NCBI RefSeq assembly: GCF_024713945.1
Contig: NC_134678.1
Location: 6,262,001-6,326,000, forward strand
Direction of reading: 5' to 3'
DNA: 64,000 bases
Origin: Dermatophagoides farinae
Taxonomy: Eukaryota > Arthropoda > Arachnida > Sarcoptiformes > Pyroglyphidae
The position numbers were made by a program, and so were the translations under genes. The notes below the pieces were generated by a model that saw nothing but the letters and a program-made list of their open reading frames with translations, was not told the DNA's origin and ran no database searches. Shown one piece after another: positions 34,600-49,115 of this stretch (within the stretch, counting starts at the first letter, position 1; each line of letters begins with the position of its first letter).

Positions 34600-37500
34600 T
34601 GAGTTATTTTCGAATCAAAAACCAATATTCGAGAATATTCTGCTCGAAGGCTGTTTCATCATCATCATCATCGTCGTCGAATTTTGACATTATAAATTTT
34701 GTTATTTCCGCCACACCATCACCACCACCACCAAAACAGAAACAAAAAACTTAATCAGCGTTTTTTTCACATTTCAAATACGAATCAACTATCAAAATTT
34801 TAGTGACGGAACCAAAAAAAAAAAAAATCATTGGAAAATAAAATAAAAATGAAATTATCGCCTACACTAGGCACCAAAAAACATATAATTAGACTATTCA
34901 TATATATTCTTGTTTTTTTTTCAAAATTCAAAAATAGATAGTGTCGTGCCAACAAGACAATTTTTTTTCTGTTTCTAACTACCAGAATATCAGTAGTCAG
35001 TCCTTTTTTTGTACCAAATGAAAAAAAAATTTAATTTAGTCCAAAAAAAAAAAAATTTCCTTCCAAAAAATTTTCTTTAAACATTGAAAAAAGAATTTCA
35101 AAACACTGTCACACTTGTGATTTCAAAAAATGTCTATGTATAATTTGATTTGAATACTTTTTGTCGTCGTCGTTGTTGTTGTTGTTGTTGTTTCAATTTT
35201 GATTTTGAAGCTAAAATTCCAAAAAGAGAAAAAAAAATTCGAAAAAAATGGCGCAAAAAAATTCATCTCACAGATTTCTAAATTTATTCATATTTTTATC
35301 ATTCCAATAATAATGATAAGATTGCCTGTCACAGCAATAATCATTTGTTGTTGTCAATTATCAATACATATCAAATGGCCGATTATTATTATTTATCACA
35401 TCGTTCTTCATTAATAATCATATTTTGATTTTATCAAAGAACAACAGAAATAACATTGAAAAATGGTCAAAACATCGAAAAAAAAGAAGTTATTTTTGTT
35501 TATACCCATTATTAATGGTCGTAGTGATGATGATAATAATGGATGAAAACAAAACATTTATATATCAATTCAATTTTTTATTGGTTATTTAATGGTTTCA
35601 TTTTTTTCCTGAAAAAATTTCCATCATCGAAAGTTGTTATTGTTGTTGTTGTTTTTTGCCCACCCATTATCAATGAGTAAATATTAAATTGTTTTTCTCA
35701 TGAAAAAAAATAATATCAAAAATTCATTCATTTACAATAATAACATGATGATGATGATGGTGTTTTTTTTTCTCTCCATTTCTCACACAATTTTAAATGT
35801 TGTTTTTTTACCACCAATTCAACGAAATCATCATCACCATCATTGAAATTCATAACGAAACAAAACAAAAATGAAAATAAAAAAGGAACGGTTTCGTTTT
35901 CACACACACACACACACAAACACAAACAATATTTACTCCCACACACACACACACACACAGAGACCAAAATATGAATAAATGAATGAAAATAAAGCCAAGA
36001 CCCTAAAGAAAGGACTGAAAAAGAAAGAATGAAAAAAAAAATTTTTTTGATGATGATAATAATCATGGTCGAGAATCATCACTCACAGCAAATAAACGGC
36101 AAATGACGGCAGTGGTATCAACAACAACAAATAAACTAAATTTAGTTTACTTTTTAGATGAAATGAATGGAAAATTTTCCTTTTCATTCATTGATATTTC
36201 TGGATCACACTCGTAGCCAAACATCAACAATGGCCGAATCAAAAAAAAAAACGAAAAAAATCATTGGAAAAACTGATGAATTCAATTCAATTTTCATTCG
36301 TTGATGAATCTGTGAAAGTACATACGCACACACACACAAATGGCGATCATCATCATCATCACTCGAACTAAATTTTCATTTATTTTTCACAATTGAAAAG
36401 AAAAATTGACAATAAAAGCAAAAAAAAACCATTATCTCCATTGGTGATGATGATGATGATGATGATAGACCATATTAAGATGGTGATGGTGCTATGTGTG
36501 TGACAATTATGGTGAAAACAATATTTGATTTTGGTTTTCTAATATTTGAAAGGAAAAAAAATCTGTGTGTGTGAATTGGATTTTCGAGAAAAGAAATTTT
36601 TTTCGATGATAATAACGTTTTTTTTTTTTTTTGGTAAAAATTATTTTAAATTTACAAAAATTGGCTACAGGTGGCTGATATTGATCCAATATGTCCACAT
36701 TATTTTATCTGGCCACTTGTGAATTGGTTGTGTGTGTGTGAATATTTTTTTTTCACATTCATCTCCACTTTAAGTTTGTTTATTCAATCATCATCTGCTA
36801 CTACTCTTACAGTATTCACATAAATGCTACACTTATGGATCTATATTGATGATGATCTTGATCGGCCAAAAGTGTTTCTAATGAAAAAAAAAAATTTTCG
36901 GGTAAATAACATCATCATTTCTTTTTTTTTTTTTTTTTTTTTTTGAATAGCGTCATCGAAAATAAAATAAGCCACCACTTTTGAAATTTTTTTTTTGGAG
37001 AAAACGATATTCAAATTTAGGGAGAAGGAGATTTTGTTGTTTACCGTACTTTACTTATGCTAATGGCTGCTACTGTGATAATCGTTTTTTCATTTTCCAT
37101 TTTGGTGGAAAATTTTTTTTTTTTATATCTCTTGACCGTCAACGAATTATATTTGATCAAATATTCTACTTCACAGTTACCATTTTTTCAATTTTACCTT
37201 TTTTTACAATTTCATTTTTAAATTATAATTTGAATCAATCAATGTAATTTTCGTTTGAATCAATAAAATCGATGATGATGATCAATAAATAAAAAAAAAA
37301 CACACACACACACACGATCAAATGAATCAAATTTATTTTTATTGAATTGAATCGAATTTATTTCATTTCATCTAATTTCATTTCAAAATTTTTATTCACC
37401 ATTCACAATGTGTTATGCACTGTTTAAAAATATCATGACAATTTTCATATATATTATTGATACAATGATACAATAATAAGAAAAAAAAATCGAATCAAAT

Positions 37501-37860
37501 CAAATCAATCAATATATATAAATGTGAATTCAATGAATATCGATTGGCCATACACATATTCAATATATATAAATATATTGATGAATAATATAAAAATCGA
37601 TTGGTTGAAATCTTTGGATGAATAAATATATGAAATGTTTATGGTGTATGTAATATTTTCTTTTTCTTTTTTTTTCATTTTTTGTTTCATTTGAAAATAA
37701 GCCGGCTCGTTCAATGTTCAATGGTCTAGATAGAGATGAATGAATGAATGAATGAATCACCATTTGAAATCACAATTGTTAATGGTTTGCTTTTGTTATT
37801 GTCGTTGTCGTTGTTGTTGGTGTTGTTGTCGATGATGTTGGATCGACCAATCATGGCTGA

Positions 37861-37881
37861 ATAGATAGATAGATAGATAGA
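37861..37881. repeat. ATAG (GATA) tetranucleotide repeat
   Basis: Five units, followed by ATAC units. Confidence 0.85.
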
Positions 37882-40682
37882 TACATACATGCAGAAAGCT
37901 AGTTTTCTTTTTCGGTTTTGTTAAACCAAGAATTGAAATTTATTTGTGCGAAATGAAGCGAAACAACAACAACAACAACAAAAATTCGTTTGTTCCATAG
38001 AATCATTAAGAATTAGTCTTGTTATTTGTCGACACATTGTCGGATTGTATAAGAACCAATACATCATATATTCAATAAATAATAATTACCCAATCGATTA
38101 ACGATTAAAAAAAAAATTCTGGTTTCAATGTTTTCATCATTTTTTTTCATCTATGTTTTAAACGATGATGACACAAACAATCGATTAATGATAGCATCAT
38201 TGTTGATATTATACAAAGTCAGGCGATCATAAACATTAATGTTTTTGAACGAAAAAAAAGGTGAAAATGGATCATAAAATGAGGATCATCATTTAGTTTG
38301 ATATAGTTAAAAATTCGAATTGAATAAAAGTTTTTTTTGTTTGCGCAATAAACACATTGATAATGGTGATGATGATGATGCTGTTCCAATGGTGAACGAT
38401 TATGAATTTTTTTTTTTTTTTGCTCAATTTAATTCATCGTTCATATTTGCTATTGCTGCTTCAATGTTGTATACATCGTCATGTTTCGCGTGAAACAGTT
38501 TACAGTAAATTAACTTGAATGAAAATTTTCGTTTTTGATTTTGGCTTGACTTGACTTGACTTGATCATCATCAATATCATTATGGTAAGATATATTCACT
38601 ATAGTTCATTTCATAGTAAATTTGTCGACTTTTTCCATCATTGACTTTACACGTTTGTTTTGTCGTTTGTTGTTGTTGTGGTTGCTTTTACCATTGGCAT
38701 TATCATAATTATAATGCGATTTCATTGGGATTTGATTGTATGTGTGTGTGTGTCTGTCTGTTATTCGATACTTGTATATTTCACAATGATTGACATTCAA
38801 TTCAACATTGTGAGACTGGATTCGGTGGAAAATAAAACACCAATTTTCACGCGTAACCTGTCTTTTGGAATTTATTTATTTTTTTCTTTGTTGTCCTCCG
38901 GTGCTTTCATTGGAATTTCTTCAATGAATCTCAGAATTTTTGATCATCATCATCATCATCAACATGGGAGAGAGAGAAGCCGATTAAAGTTATTAATTTG
39001 ATGTTACGATGTGGAAAAATTAACCAAGTCAGCCAACCAGCTAGACAATTCTAACCCGATCCAATGTTGTTGTTGTTTTTTTTTCTTGAAACATTATTTT
39101 TCGATGATTTATTTTTTGACTTTCTCGTTTGCTTTCCCCTGTGTGTGAGTATCTGTGTGAAAAAGGCCATTTATTTATCTCAAAAATTTTTCTTTTCATT
39201 CTCATTGTTTACTTACTTGCTCGGTTCGACGCTTACAGAATACAAAATTTTTTTTTTCACCCATTTTTTATTGCCTCATCCTGACTATGACTGGTTTACT
39301 TTGGATAACGTAGAATGATCAATGTTTTGAATGTGAGAAAGAAAAATGGAAGAAACCAAATGAAAATTGAAGGCTTTCTCAAAACAAAACAAAACAAAAA
39401 AAAAGTAGAATAAACTAAAAACAAAATGACAAAAAAAATGATCAGAAAAGACAAGACACACAATAAGAAATTACAGATGTTCACAATCGAACGGTATACC
39501 GTACGTTGTATGTGGGTGAGTTTGTATGACTCGTCTCATTGATCCACTGTCATCATCATCGAATCAATGGAATTTCAAAGATAAACTACCATCTATATGG
39601 CCATACAAGGTCAAGTTTTTGATGAATCAAGATCACTAATCATCAGTTACCAACAAAAAAATGTGTGTGTGTGTGTGTGAAACTAAAAAAAAATGTATGA
39701 TGGATTTGGGCCACACATTACATTTCATTCTAATATTTTATGATTTAGTTTTCGTTGTTGTTAATCAAACAAAACACACATACAAACACACGCAACACCA
39801 TGTATTTTTTTTCCTGTGTAAACGACGACCTTTGGAGCATCATTATTATGATGATATTTTTGTGTGTTTGTTTGAATTTGGTTTATACCTGAAAATAAGA
39901 AAACAAAAATTCATTCATATGAGATATGAACAATTTTTTTTCATGGCCATAGTTGAAAAGGAATTCATTCATAAACTGTCAACACAAATTATCATCATAA
40001 TCATCTTGAAAAAATGGCATCACGTTTTTCTCTCACACACACACATTTGACTCTCTGACATTTGACTTGACTTTTGGTTATTTAATAATAATAATAATAA
40101 TACCCAACAATTCTATTAAAATATTTAGGATCTTCTGGACATAACGCAAAAATGAAATTGACAATTGTCATTTTTGTTTTAAATATCTTTGGATCTATGA
40201 ATATTATTACAAAAAATTTTATAATTTGAAACGGAATTCAGAATATACCAGAATAATATACACAAATAGGGTTGAAATAGAAATGCTTAACTATTATATG
40301 AAATTAAGATAATTCTAGTAGCAATAGTAGTAGTAGTAGTATTTTAGTTATAATAAAGAAAATGTAGATGTTCATCATTTTCAAATGTAGTATAGTAGTT
40401 ACAATTATTTTCAGGATTCTCTTCTTTCTCTTTTTTTTTACCCATCTCCTCAATCTCTTTCTTTTATCGTCTCTTTTCGTTGAAGAATGGATCACATCAT
40501 ACACACACACATACACAGTCTCTTTTCGGTGAAACTAAATCCATAACAAACAGAGTACAGACAGAGAAAAAATTTCGAATCGATCGTTCTGTGTTTGATA
40601 CACACACACACACAACCACACACCATCATCAGTCATCATATATATATGTGATGTGTTTTTTTTCCATTCGGCTACAAGAAAT

Positions 40683-40743
40683 ACCGACCACTACCGTGAC
40701 TGAAAAGATATCGACCGACTGACGCGAATAAGGCCCGCGCGCG
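40683..40743. promoter_or_regulatory. CpG-rich patch, candidate promoter
   Basis: About 9 CpG in 60 bp, including GGCCCGCGCGCG, in DNA otherwise almost free of CpG. Similar GCGCGC patches lie just upstream of STOML1 (about 5625) and of the zinc-finger gene (about 10178). No gene is recognised next to it, so it may start the transcript whose coding exons appear at 47.9 kb. Confidence 0.3.
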
Positions 40744-43700
40744 TAAAAAAAAACGTTCACTTTCATCACGATTCTGGCCATTCGTTGTCGTTGTCGATTC
40801 TCTTTGTGTTTTTCATTCATGCTGTGTATGTGCATTTTCTTTATTTTACCGCCAAAAATTTGGCTCACTGGCTGGCTATAACCAATTCAAATTGAAATGA
40901 TGATAATCGAATCATTGTTCATTCGATCATCAGTGATGATAATGATGACTTCGATGATTCATCAAGCTTGACAGATATTTTTCAATTGTTTTTTTTAATA
41001 ATGAAAAGAATTTCATATTCAACTTTGTTTCAAGAAAAAAAAACAAAAAATCAGAATTGTGCGTATGTGTGTGTGTGTGTGTTTTTCGTAACCGACAATT
41101 ATCTCCATCCTATGATCAATTCTTGTCCACATTAACTAACCATCAATAACATTGGTCCTCTTCAAATTTAAAAGTATGTACTGTTTTTTTCTGTTTTCAA
41201 TCTATCATTTTTTTAACCATAAATAAATCGATTTGATTCGAATAAATTTTCAATCATGGTCTATGTCATTGTTATCAGGATAATTGACCATTTTTTTTTT
41301 AATTGAAAATCTGGTTTTTTTTCTCTTTCATTCTAAATCAATCCATATTGGCCATTGCTGGGCTAAATCTCATTTCATAATCGAATCGAATCAAATCCGA
41401 TATCGGTCATCTGACCGTATCCTCATTTTTAATTTTGACCAAAATATTAAAAAATGATTTTAAATTTCAATGATGATTATCACACTGTGAACAACAACAA
41501 CAACAAAAAAACTAGGCAAGGCCATGAATAATTTTTTTTTCTTTTTTTTTTGGTTGTTGAGACATTATCAATATAAGAATTCGAATGGTTTTTGTATTGT
41601 ATTTGTTGTAGACTAATTATGATGATGATGCCTAATAACTAGCCATAGCTTTTTGATTCTTTTGTTTTTTTTTCTCATTCATCTATATTGAATGATGATG
41701 ATTTGACACACACACACACACACAGACAGACACACTAAATAAGAAATTGAATTGTGATTATATTCAATGATATTATTTATCTTAAGGCTATTTACTTATT
41801 ATCATTAAAATAATCTTAATGATGACACACAATGATGATGATGATCATTCATTTATCATTACAACTGATTCAATGATTCATCAGTATTAGGATTTATCTG
41901 GTGATGATGAAAATAAAAAATTTTATAAGATTTGAAAATTTTATTTTTTTTTTTCAAACGAGTTTCATTCATTCATCCGATTTCACATCTGAATAATGAT
42001 ATTGTAATCATTTCGTAATAATAATCATATCGTCATTCTGGTTTGATTTTTTTTTCTTAATACTTTTCTTATTGTTGTTGAGCTAATAAATCCTATTTCA
42101 CATTTTCAGATCATTTATCTTTAGAATTGAATCCAATGAGATGAATAAAAATATCATTTTTGATTAGTTTGAACAAAAAAAAAAATTTCAGTCGTTGTTA
42201 TTTTTTGCCCCATCATCATCTTGATCATCATGTATGTGTTGTCGGTCAACAAATTCTTCGACAATATCACGATATATATATACATACATGTGTGTGTGTC
42301 TGTGTTTCTTTCCGTGCCTATCGATCGAAACGAAATGAAATCCATAGATTTTTCATCATCATCATCATCATCATCATCATTGTGTATACTGAATTTTTTC
42401 AATATTAAATTGTTGGATGTTTTTTTTTTTTGAACAACAACTTGAACTTGTTTTTTTTTTCTCGTAACTAAACTAAACTGACTTATAAGATGGTTTAAAC
42501 AAGGCACAACAACAACAACAAAAAACTCAGGTGTATTTGTTGGTGGTTTATTTTCTTTTCCATTTAATCTCCTTTTTGGCTATTATTTATCTCTAATAAA
42601 TAAAAAAACGATATCATCAGCATCGCAAGTAACAGAACGGAGAATAAAAAAAACTGTATTATGGTCAAAAAAAAAAATATATATGACCTCGAGCAATTTC
42701 TGAAGAAAAAAAAATGCCGTTTATATATATTAATATATTTGCCTTTGTCCGGTCAACATTATTATAAGCTATTTTAGTACATTGGGTAAATGAGACCTGT
42801 CTGTTGTTTACATTAATCACAATGTCCAATTTAAAGAATGTTTAGATAATTTTTTTTCAGGGTAGTTTCCACCTTGACTTGAAAATTAACAAAAATCATT
42901 AATGATGATCCATAACTTTTGATATTAATGATAATGAATGATATTTTCATCTCTTTTTTTTATTTCATATTTCAAATAAAACCACCAATCAATCGATATA
43001 TGGCTCACGAATGAATCCCGTTAGTGTGTTCGTTTTTTTGGTAATAATTACCGTTCATCATATGATGAGACTTTGCCCATAGTCAATATATCTGTTGTTG
43101 TTGTTGTTTTTTTTAGCTAAAGGCTAAATTTTTGAATTTTTTTTATTCATTATTTTGTTATTGTTATCTAATAATAATGATAAGAAATGAATAACAGTTT
43201 TATCCGCAGGGTTTTTTTCCGAAGAAAAAAAAACAAAACAAAACAATTGAATATTGGGTGGTGGCAACTATTTTTTTTCATTCATTTCTTTCATTTCTGG
43301 TTCATTCAATTGTAAAATAAATAAATTTGGCCACTGTGTTTTGTTTCTTTGTTTGGATGGTTTTGAAAAAAAAATTCATTAAAATAAACAATTATATCTG
43401 TTATAATTATGATGATGATGATTAATTGGAATACGAAAAACAACAATAATTTCCATATATTCATAATTTCATCTAATGTTAATCGTTGATCGATTATATA
43501 TCTCCCATACACACACACACACAGATAAAAAACAAAATTCTTGGTCGTTTTCATTCCTTTTCTTGTTTCACAACCAGATTTCGATGATAATGAATTATGA
43601 TGATGATCATGATAATAACATTCACCCATTATTGATAACTAAAACAAATTATTGAACATCATTTTTGTTGTTGTTGTTGTGTAAAATATATTGATATTCG

Positions 43701-44822
43701 AATGGAATATTCGTGTCTGGCTAAACAATGAACAACAACAAAAAAGAGGGAAAATTCTGTATGTGTGTGTGTGTGTGTGTGTGTGCGTGAAACACGTCAC
43801 ATAACTTATATTTGGAAAATGGGGATGTAAATAAAAAACAAATGAATCGATGTGATGATTAATTGACGAATGTGAGTGCAGAATTTTTGTTTTTGTTTTT
43901 GTTTTGTTTTGCTATTTATCAAAAATGCTTTATATAATAAAAGCCAATAGATGATGATGATGATGATGAATCGAGAATCAAGAAAAAAAACAAACATCAA
44001 GCATTAATGAAAAATTTTTCTCTGCCGCTACTGAATTGCGATCGATGATGATGATGATGATCAAACCATTATTGTTGTTGTTGTTGTAGTTTTTTTTCGG
44101 TTGTGTCCAAATGTTTTAAATGTCAAATGATCAACGATACCAGGTATCATCAACATTTCACAATCGATTAATCTAATTTGATTGCTTGATTCATTCATTC
44201 ACATTTATCGATCAATCGATCACGATCTATTTATCGATTGATTGATTACTTTAATCTATATAAATTTAACGTTTTTTTTTTATTTGTCATAATTATCCAT
44301 TGATAGATAATGATGATGGTAATATCTGAATAAATAAATAATAGTTAGATTGATTGATTGATTGATTGATAAATTGATCCGATCGGATCGGATCTCTATA
44401 CATTCATATTGTCCGGGAAAATTATAAAACACGCAAACACACACACTGAGAGAGAGAGAGAAAGAAAAGAAGGAAACAAAAAAACAAACAACATTCATTC
44501 AACCATATATAGAACACGCACACAAGAAATTATTATTTGCCATATATTTTATAGAATAATAAATAAAGTGAAGTCAGTGAAAAGAAAAAACAAAATTCTA
44601 TATTTCATACTCTGAATACAAACATATTTTCCCCGGAGAGATTCGATCATCATGATGATGATGATGGTGATGGTGATGATGATGTTGAATGAAGTGAATA
44701 GTGTAAAATAGAGGAAATTTTTTGCTCCCGAATAGGAAAAAAAAATCGTTTCCAATTAGAATTTGCGACGACAAAGTCGTCCACACAATGGCGTTTGAAT
44801 GGTGATTCTTTCGTTTGGGTAT

Positions 44823-44824
<2 letters not shown>

Positions 44825-44857
<33 letters not shown>
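44825..44857. repeat. Poly-T tract, 33 bp
   Basis: Uninterrupted run of 33 T. No flanking target-site duplication or element body is visible to suggest a retrotransposed copy. Confidence 0.9.
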
Positions 44858-44858
<1 letters not shown>

Positions 44859-47800
44859 ATTGTCGACAAAACTAAACTAAAACTTTTGTGATGTGGCTGC
44901 AATTTTGTTTTCATTTCCCTCTCTTTTCTCTCTCTCTCTCTCGCTCTGGTCTCGTTGTTACTTACTAATATTTTTTCATTTTTTCATTTCTTCCATCACT
45001 ATATTCTTGTTCCCTTTCAACATTTATTCAAGCAAAATTTTCAATGAGTAGTAGTTGTTGTTATTCGGTTGGTAGTGAGAATGATGAAAAATTTTCACTG
45101 ATCGTTATTATTATTATCATCATCAACATTTTTTTTCCAACCATTATTTTTGATACAAATTCTCATTTGTTCACAATTGGTTACAATTGTTGTTGTTCGC
45201 TTCCTTCCTCCCTCACCCGAAATCATTATCAAAAGCATCTTTTTTGTTGTTGTTGTTGTTGTTGAGAAAATAAGAATTTTTCAAACAATTTTGGATTGTA
45301 ATAATAATAATATGAAAGAAAAAATTTCTTCATTTCATCATAACCACCATCATCATTTTATTTTATTTTTTTTTTTTTTTGCCACCACCACCATAATAAT
45401 AATAATAATGGCAATGGATATATTCTTGAACAAAAAAAAAGGAAGCAAAGTTTCATCATATTGTTGAATAATATTTGCCTTTCATTCATTAGTCTATCTT
45501 TGTGTGTGTGTGTATGTATCGTTTAGAATCAAATAGAATCATTGCCATTCAATATACAATTATAGAATTTGATGATCAAGTTTTTTTTCGAGCCTCTTGT
45601 TGTTGTTGTTCACATATGAATTCTGGACCTTCTAAATAAATACAGAAAGCGACAATATATATATATCGATGATGATGGGCATTAAAAAGAAAGCGACAGA
45701 GAGAGAGAGAGTTATTATTTCGTGATCTGAATGACTTATTAAACGAGAGAGAGAGAGAAAATTTGTGTGTGTGTGTTGATTATAATGAATGGAATGGAAT
45801 GGAGAATGAAACTAAAAAAAGTCCAAAATAGAATGTCATGTCGTTTGTTTGTTTGATTAGGATTGGTCCAAACCATTTTTATTTTCCATTGAATTCAATA
45901 ATGAATGGACAGTGGAATATTTTTTTTTTTTATTTTTATTTTTTACACACAAATATATTATGAATAGAAATCTAAATCTGCTTGCAGTATAAAACTCAGT
46001 ATGCTCATTTGTCGTTTTGGATGCTAATTATTTTTTTTTCTCTCTCTTTTTTTCCGATTTTGCACAAATCGGATCATGGATGATGATGATAAAGATTCTG
46101 TTATCATAAGCAGATTTTTTTTTCTCATATATCGTCCTTTGACTTTGTATCATTATCCAAATGTATCCAATCGTATATATATATGTTTTTTCATTAATAA
46201 CGATATCAATTATTGATCATAACCATAGTATATGATGGCATAGGTCAGGATTATGGATTCAGAATTAATTTCTCGAATTTCTTGTTTCTGAAATTCCGAA
46301 AATGCGAATCATCAAATAAAAAGAATGACGTCAGAAAAAAAAGAACCTTTTTTTCATTTCAAATGTCCGATGATTCACTCTTTTTTTTCTCTCCTCTATA
46401 TCCATGAAATTAGTTTCCATTAAGATTTTTTTTTATTCTTCATGAGAAAAAAAATTCAAACTTTGATGCAAAAGTTTCATGTTGAATTTGTGTGTGGAAA
46501 AAATTCTCATCGAAATTCTCAATCCAAAATCCAAATACATTTCATTTCACTGAATTTGATTGCTGTTCATTATTTTTTAATCAACATCACCATCATCATC
46601 ATCATCATCATCGATGATTGGTAGTATTAATTATTGAAAATAGAAATCAAAATAGAACAAATTTTCCGATCTGTCGATTGTGTATGTGTGTGTGTGTGTG
46701 TGTTAATTATTGATTGAATTTAGTTCGATCAATTTTCCAAAAAAAAAAAAAAAAAATACCAAACGGATTGTGATATTGATGATTCTACATTGACATTTGT
46801 AATATATTATATTGGCCAGGTGATGATGATGATAGCACGATTCGTTTTGAGATTGAAATAGAAATCATCATCAAAAGATTTATAATCGTATTTATTTTCT
46901 ATCAATTACAATTATCTCATTCATCATGTTGAATACATGATTTGTTTGTGTGTGTGTGTGTGTAGAAATGGATTTTTTGAAATTTTTTTTCCCTGTTCCT
47001 TTTATTTTAGTGAAACAAGTGGATATATGTGTTTTTAAATGTTTCATCGATGATCTGGAGTGAATGGTGAGAAGGGAGAGAGGAATACTTTTTTGATAAG
47101 GATAATTTATCACTTCATTCAATCAATGTTGTTAATCAACAATTTTCAATTTTACCATTTGTATCAATACACATACATACATACATACATACACACATGC
47201 TTTATTGAACTCTTTAATTCGTTCAATAGATAATTAGATGGTTTGATTTATAACTAAAAAAAAAAAATTATTGAATTTAACAGAACCAGAGATGTTGTTG
47301 TGATGAAAAATCAAAATGACCAAAATAGCTTGATTACCAATCATCATTCTATTTACTTGTCGCCAAAATAGAATGTTGTGTGTATTGAATTTCATTTGTT
47401 GAATTGAATGTGGCATGAATGAGAATGGCCATGATTACATTCTCTCTCTCTGTTTGTTGTTTCATTGAAATTTTCGATAATTTAAATTTGTTTTTTCAGA
47501 GATTTTGTTTGTTTGTTTATTTTTTTATTGCTGCTACCACTACTACTTTTACTACTACTGTCATTGATTTAATAAAATTTTTTTTCTAAATTTAATTCAA
47601 TTTTCCACGTATTTAGAAACCATAAAAAATCATTTTGGGATTTTTCTTTAATTAATTAATCGTTTATTTATTTATTTTTTTACAGGTTTTTGTTTGAATC
47701 GATTTATTATTGATATCATATTGGTTAAACACGATCATCAGCGAAAGAATACAAAACAAAAACAAAAACAAAACAAAACTGTTTTTGTCATTCTATTGTT

Positions 47801-47979
47801 TTTGACGAAGAAGAAGAAAATTTCTTGGAAGATTTTTTTCCATTCTATTATTAACGTCATCATCGTTTACGTCGTTTTATTTTATTTTTTTTTTTTGATT
47901 TATGATAACGGTGGCCACAAACGCCCAAACAATCCATATTGTAAATGTACCAATGTATTTTTGTTGTTTTCTTCGTCGA

Positions 47980-48955
47980 ATGCGTTTAAAAGAACGTATT
48001 CTAGTACTATTGATTGGTGTAACATGTTGTCTTGTATGTACATTTTTAGTATTGACAACAAATTCACAGATCAATAATAATGATCTAACCAACAATAATA
48101 ATAATAATAATGATGATGATCAACTTAACGGTCCAGCAGCGGCTTCGGTTATGGCCGTATCAAATTATGACAGTGGTGGTGGTGGTGGTGGTGGTGGCGG
48201 CAGTGATACCGATCTATCAAGGTATGTTTATATGATTTTTTGTATATTTAAAAATCGACTAATCCTTATCGATCCATCGATCTTTATTTTTCGTTTATTT
48301 TTAAATTTACTTTATAGATCATCGATTCAACAACAATTAGGGCATAATTTTAATAATGTTGCCATTGGAAATAATCAACTAGCAGCTGCAAGTATTGCAT
48401 CTTCATCATCATCAGCAGCAGCATCGTCGAGGTTAATCAATTCATTGCCATCAATAGCGGCAGTTACCAAGACAATTACAGCAACGCCAAAATCTAAATA
48501 TTCATCATCAAAACAGCAAGATAGAACGATACGACGAAGTAAACATCGAAGACGATTTTTATATCAACGACAACAATTATCAGAACAATCATCACCATTA
48601 CCATCACCATCACCACCAGCACAACAAAAACAATCGAATGGAAAAATTATTGATGAAAATAATACAAATTATTGGAAAAATAAATGGAGGCAACAATTGG
48701 CCGTTGCAGCTGCTGAATCCATTGTCAATCAAGATAATGAAAATCAAAATGATATTTATTTAGGTGGAGATGTTCCAATTAATTCATTGAATGGTGATGT
48801 TCGAACAAAATCTATGACTACAAATCAATTAGCTGCTGGTGGTGGTGGTGGTTTGAATACATTCTATGATGATGGTGAAGATGTCATCGATGGTGAGAAT
48901 AATCATATAATAGGAGGTGGTGATGGCACCACTATCACTAAAACCAATTCAAAAG
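47980..48955 (+). CDS. N-terminal exons of a type II membrane protein (A), partial
   Basis: Two exons, 47980-48221 and 48318-48955. The 96-bp intron starts GTATGT and ends TATAG, and it contains no in-frame stop, so an intron-retained form would also be open. It encodes about 293 residues: a basic start (MRLKER), a hydrophobic signal anchor (about 7-25, ILVLLIGVTCCLVCTFLVL), then Asn, Gly, Ser/Ala and Gln tracts, with a basic patch (RTIRRSKHRRRFLYQRQQ). It runs out at a donor GTTAGT in phase 1. Earlier in-frame Mets are at 47902 and 47953; an acceptor (TACAG, 47681-47685) just upstream suggests a preceding untranslated exon. The plan resembles a Golgi glycosyltransferase or sulfotransferase stem, but no catalytic domain is visible, so no function is assigned. 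Confidence 0.55.
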
Positions 48956-49115
48956 GTTAGTAATGTAATAGTTTTTTCGGCTGTTATTTTGAAGGTTATG
49001 GAAAGAATATTCTAAAAATATCACACTCACAGTAAAAAAAATGTCATAAACTCAAATATATAACTGTGTGCTGAGTAGATTATTTGATATTTTTCTGTTT
49101 TTGATACATAAAAAC

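Larger units (their letters stand above)
31718..47685. other. 16-kb region without recognisable genes
   Basis: Dense GAT/ATC, CAA/TTG, CA/GT and poly-A/T tracts in AT-rich DNA. The open reading frames are almost all low-complexity translations of these repeats. A CpG-rich patch at 40683-40743 stands out as a possible promoter. The stretch is probably 5' regulatory or intronic DNA of the gene that becomes visible at 47.7 kb. Confidence 0.5.

Noticed and set aside
44825-44857. Poly-T tract considered as the tail of a minus-strand retrotransposed element
   Set aside because: No reverse transcriptase remnant, gene body or target-site duplication is visible next to it; other long T runs are equally bare.
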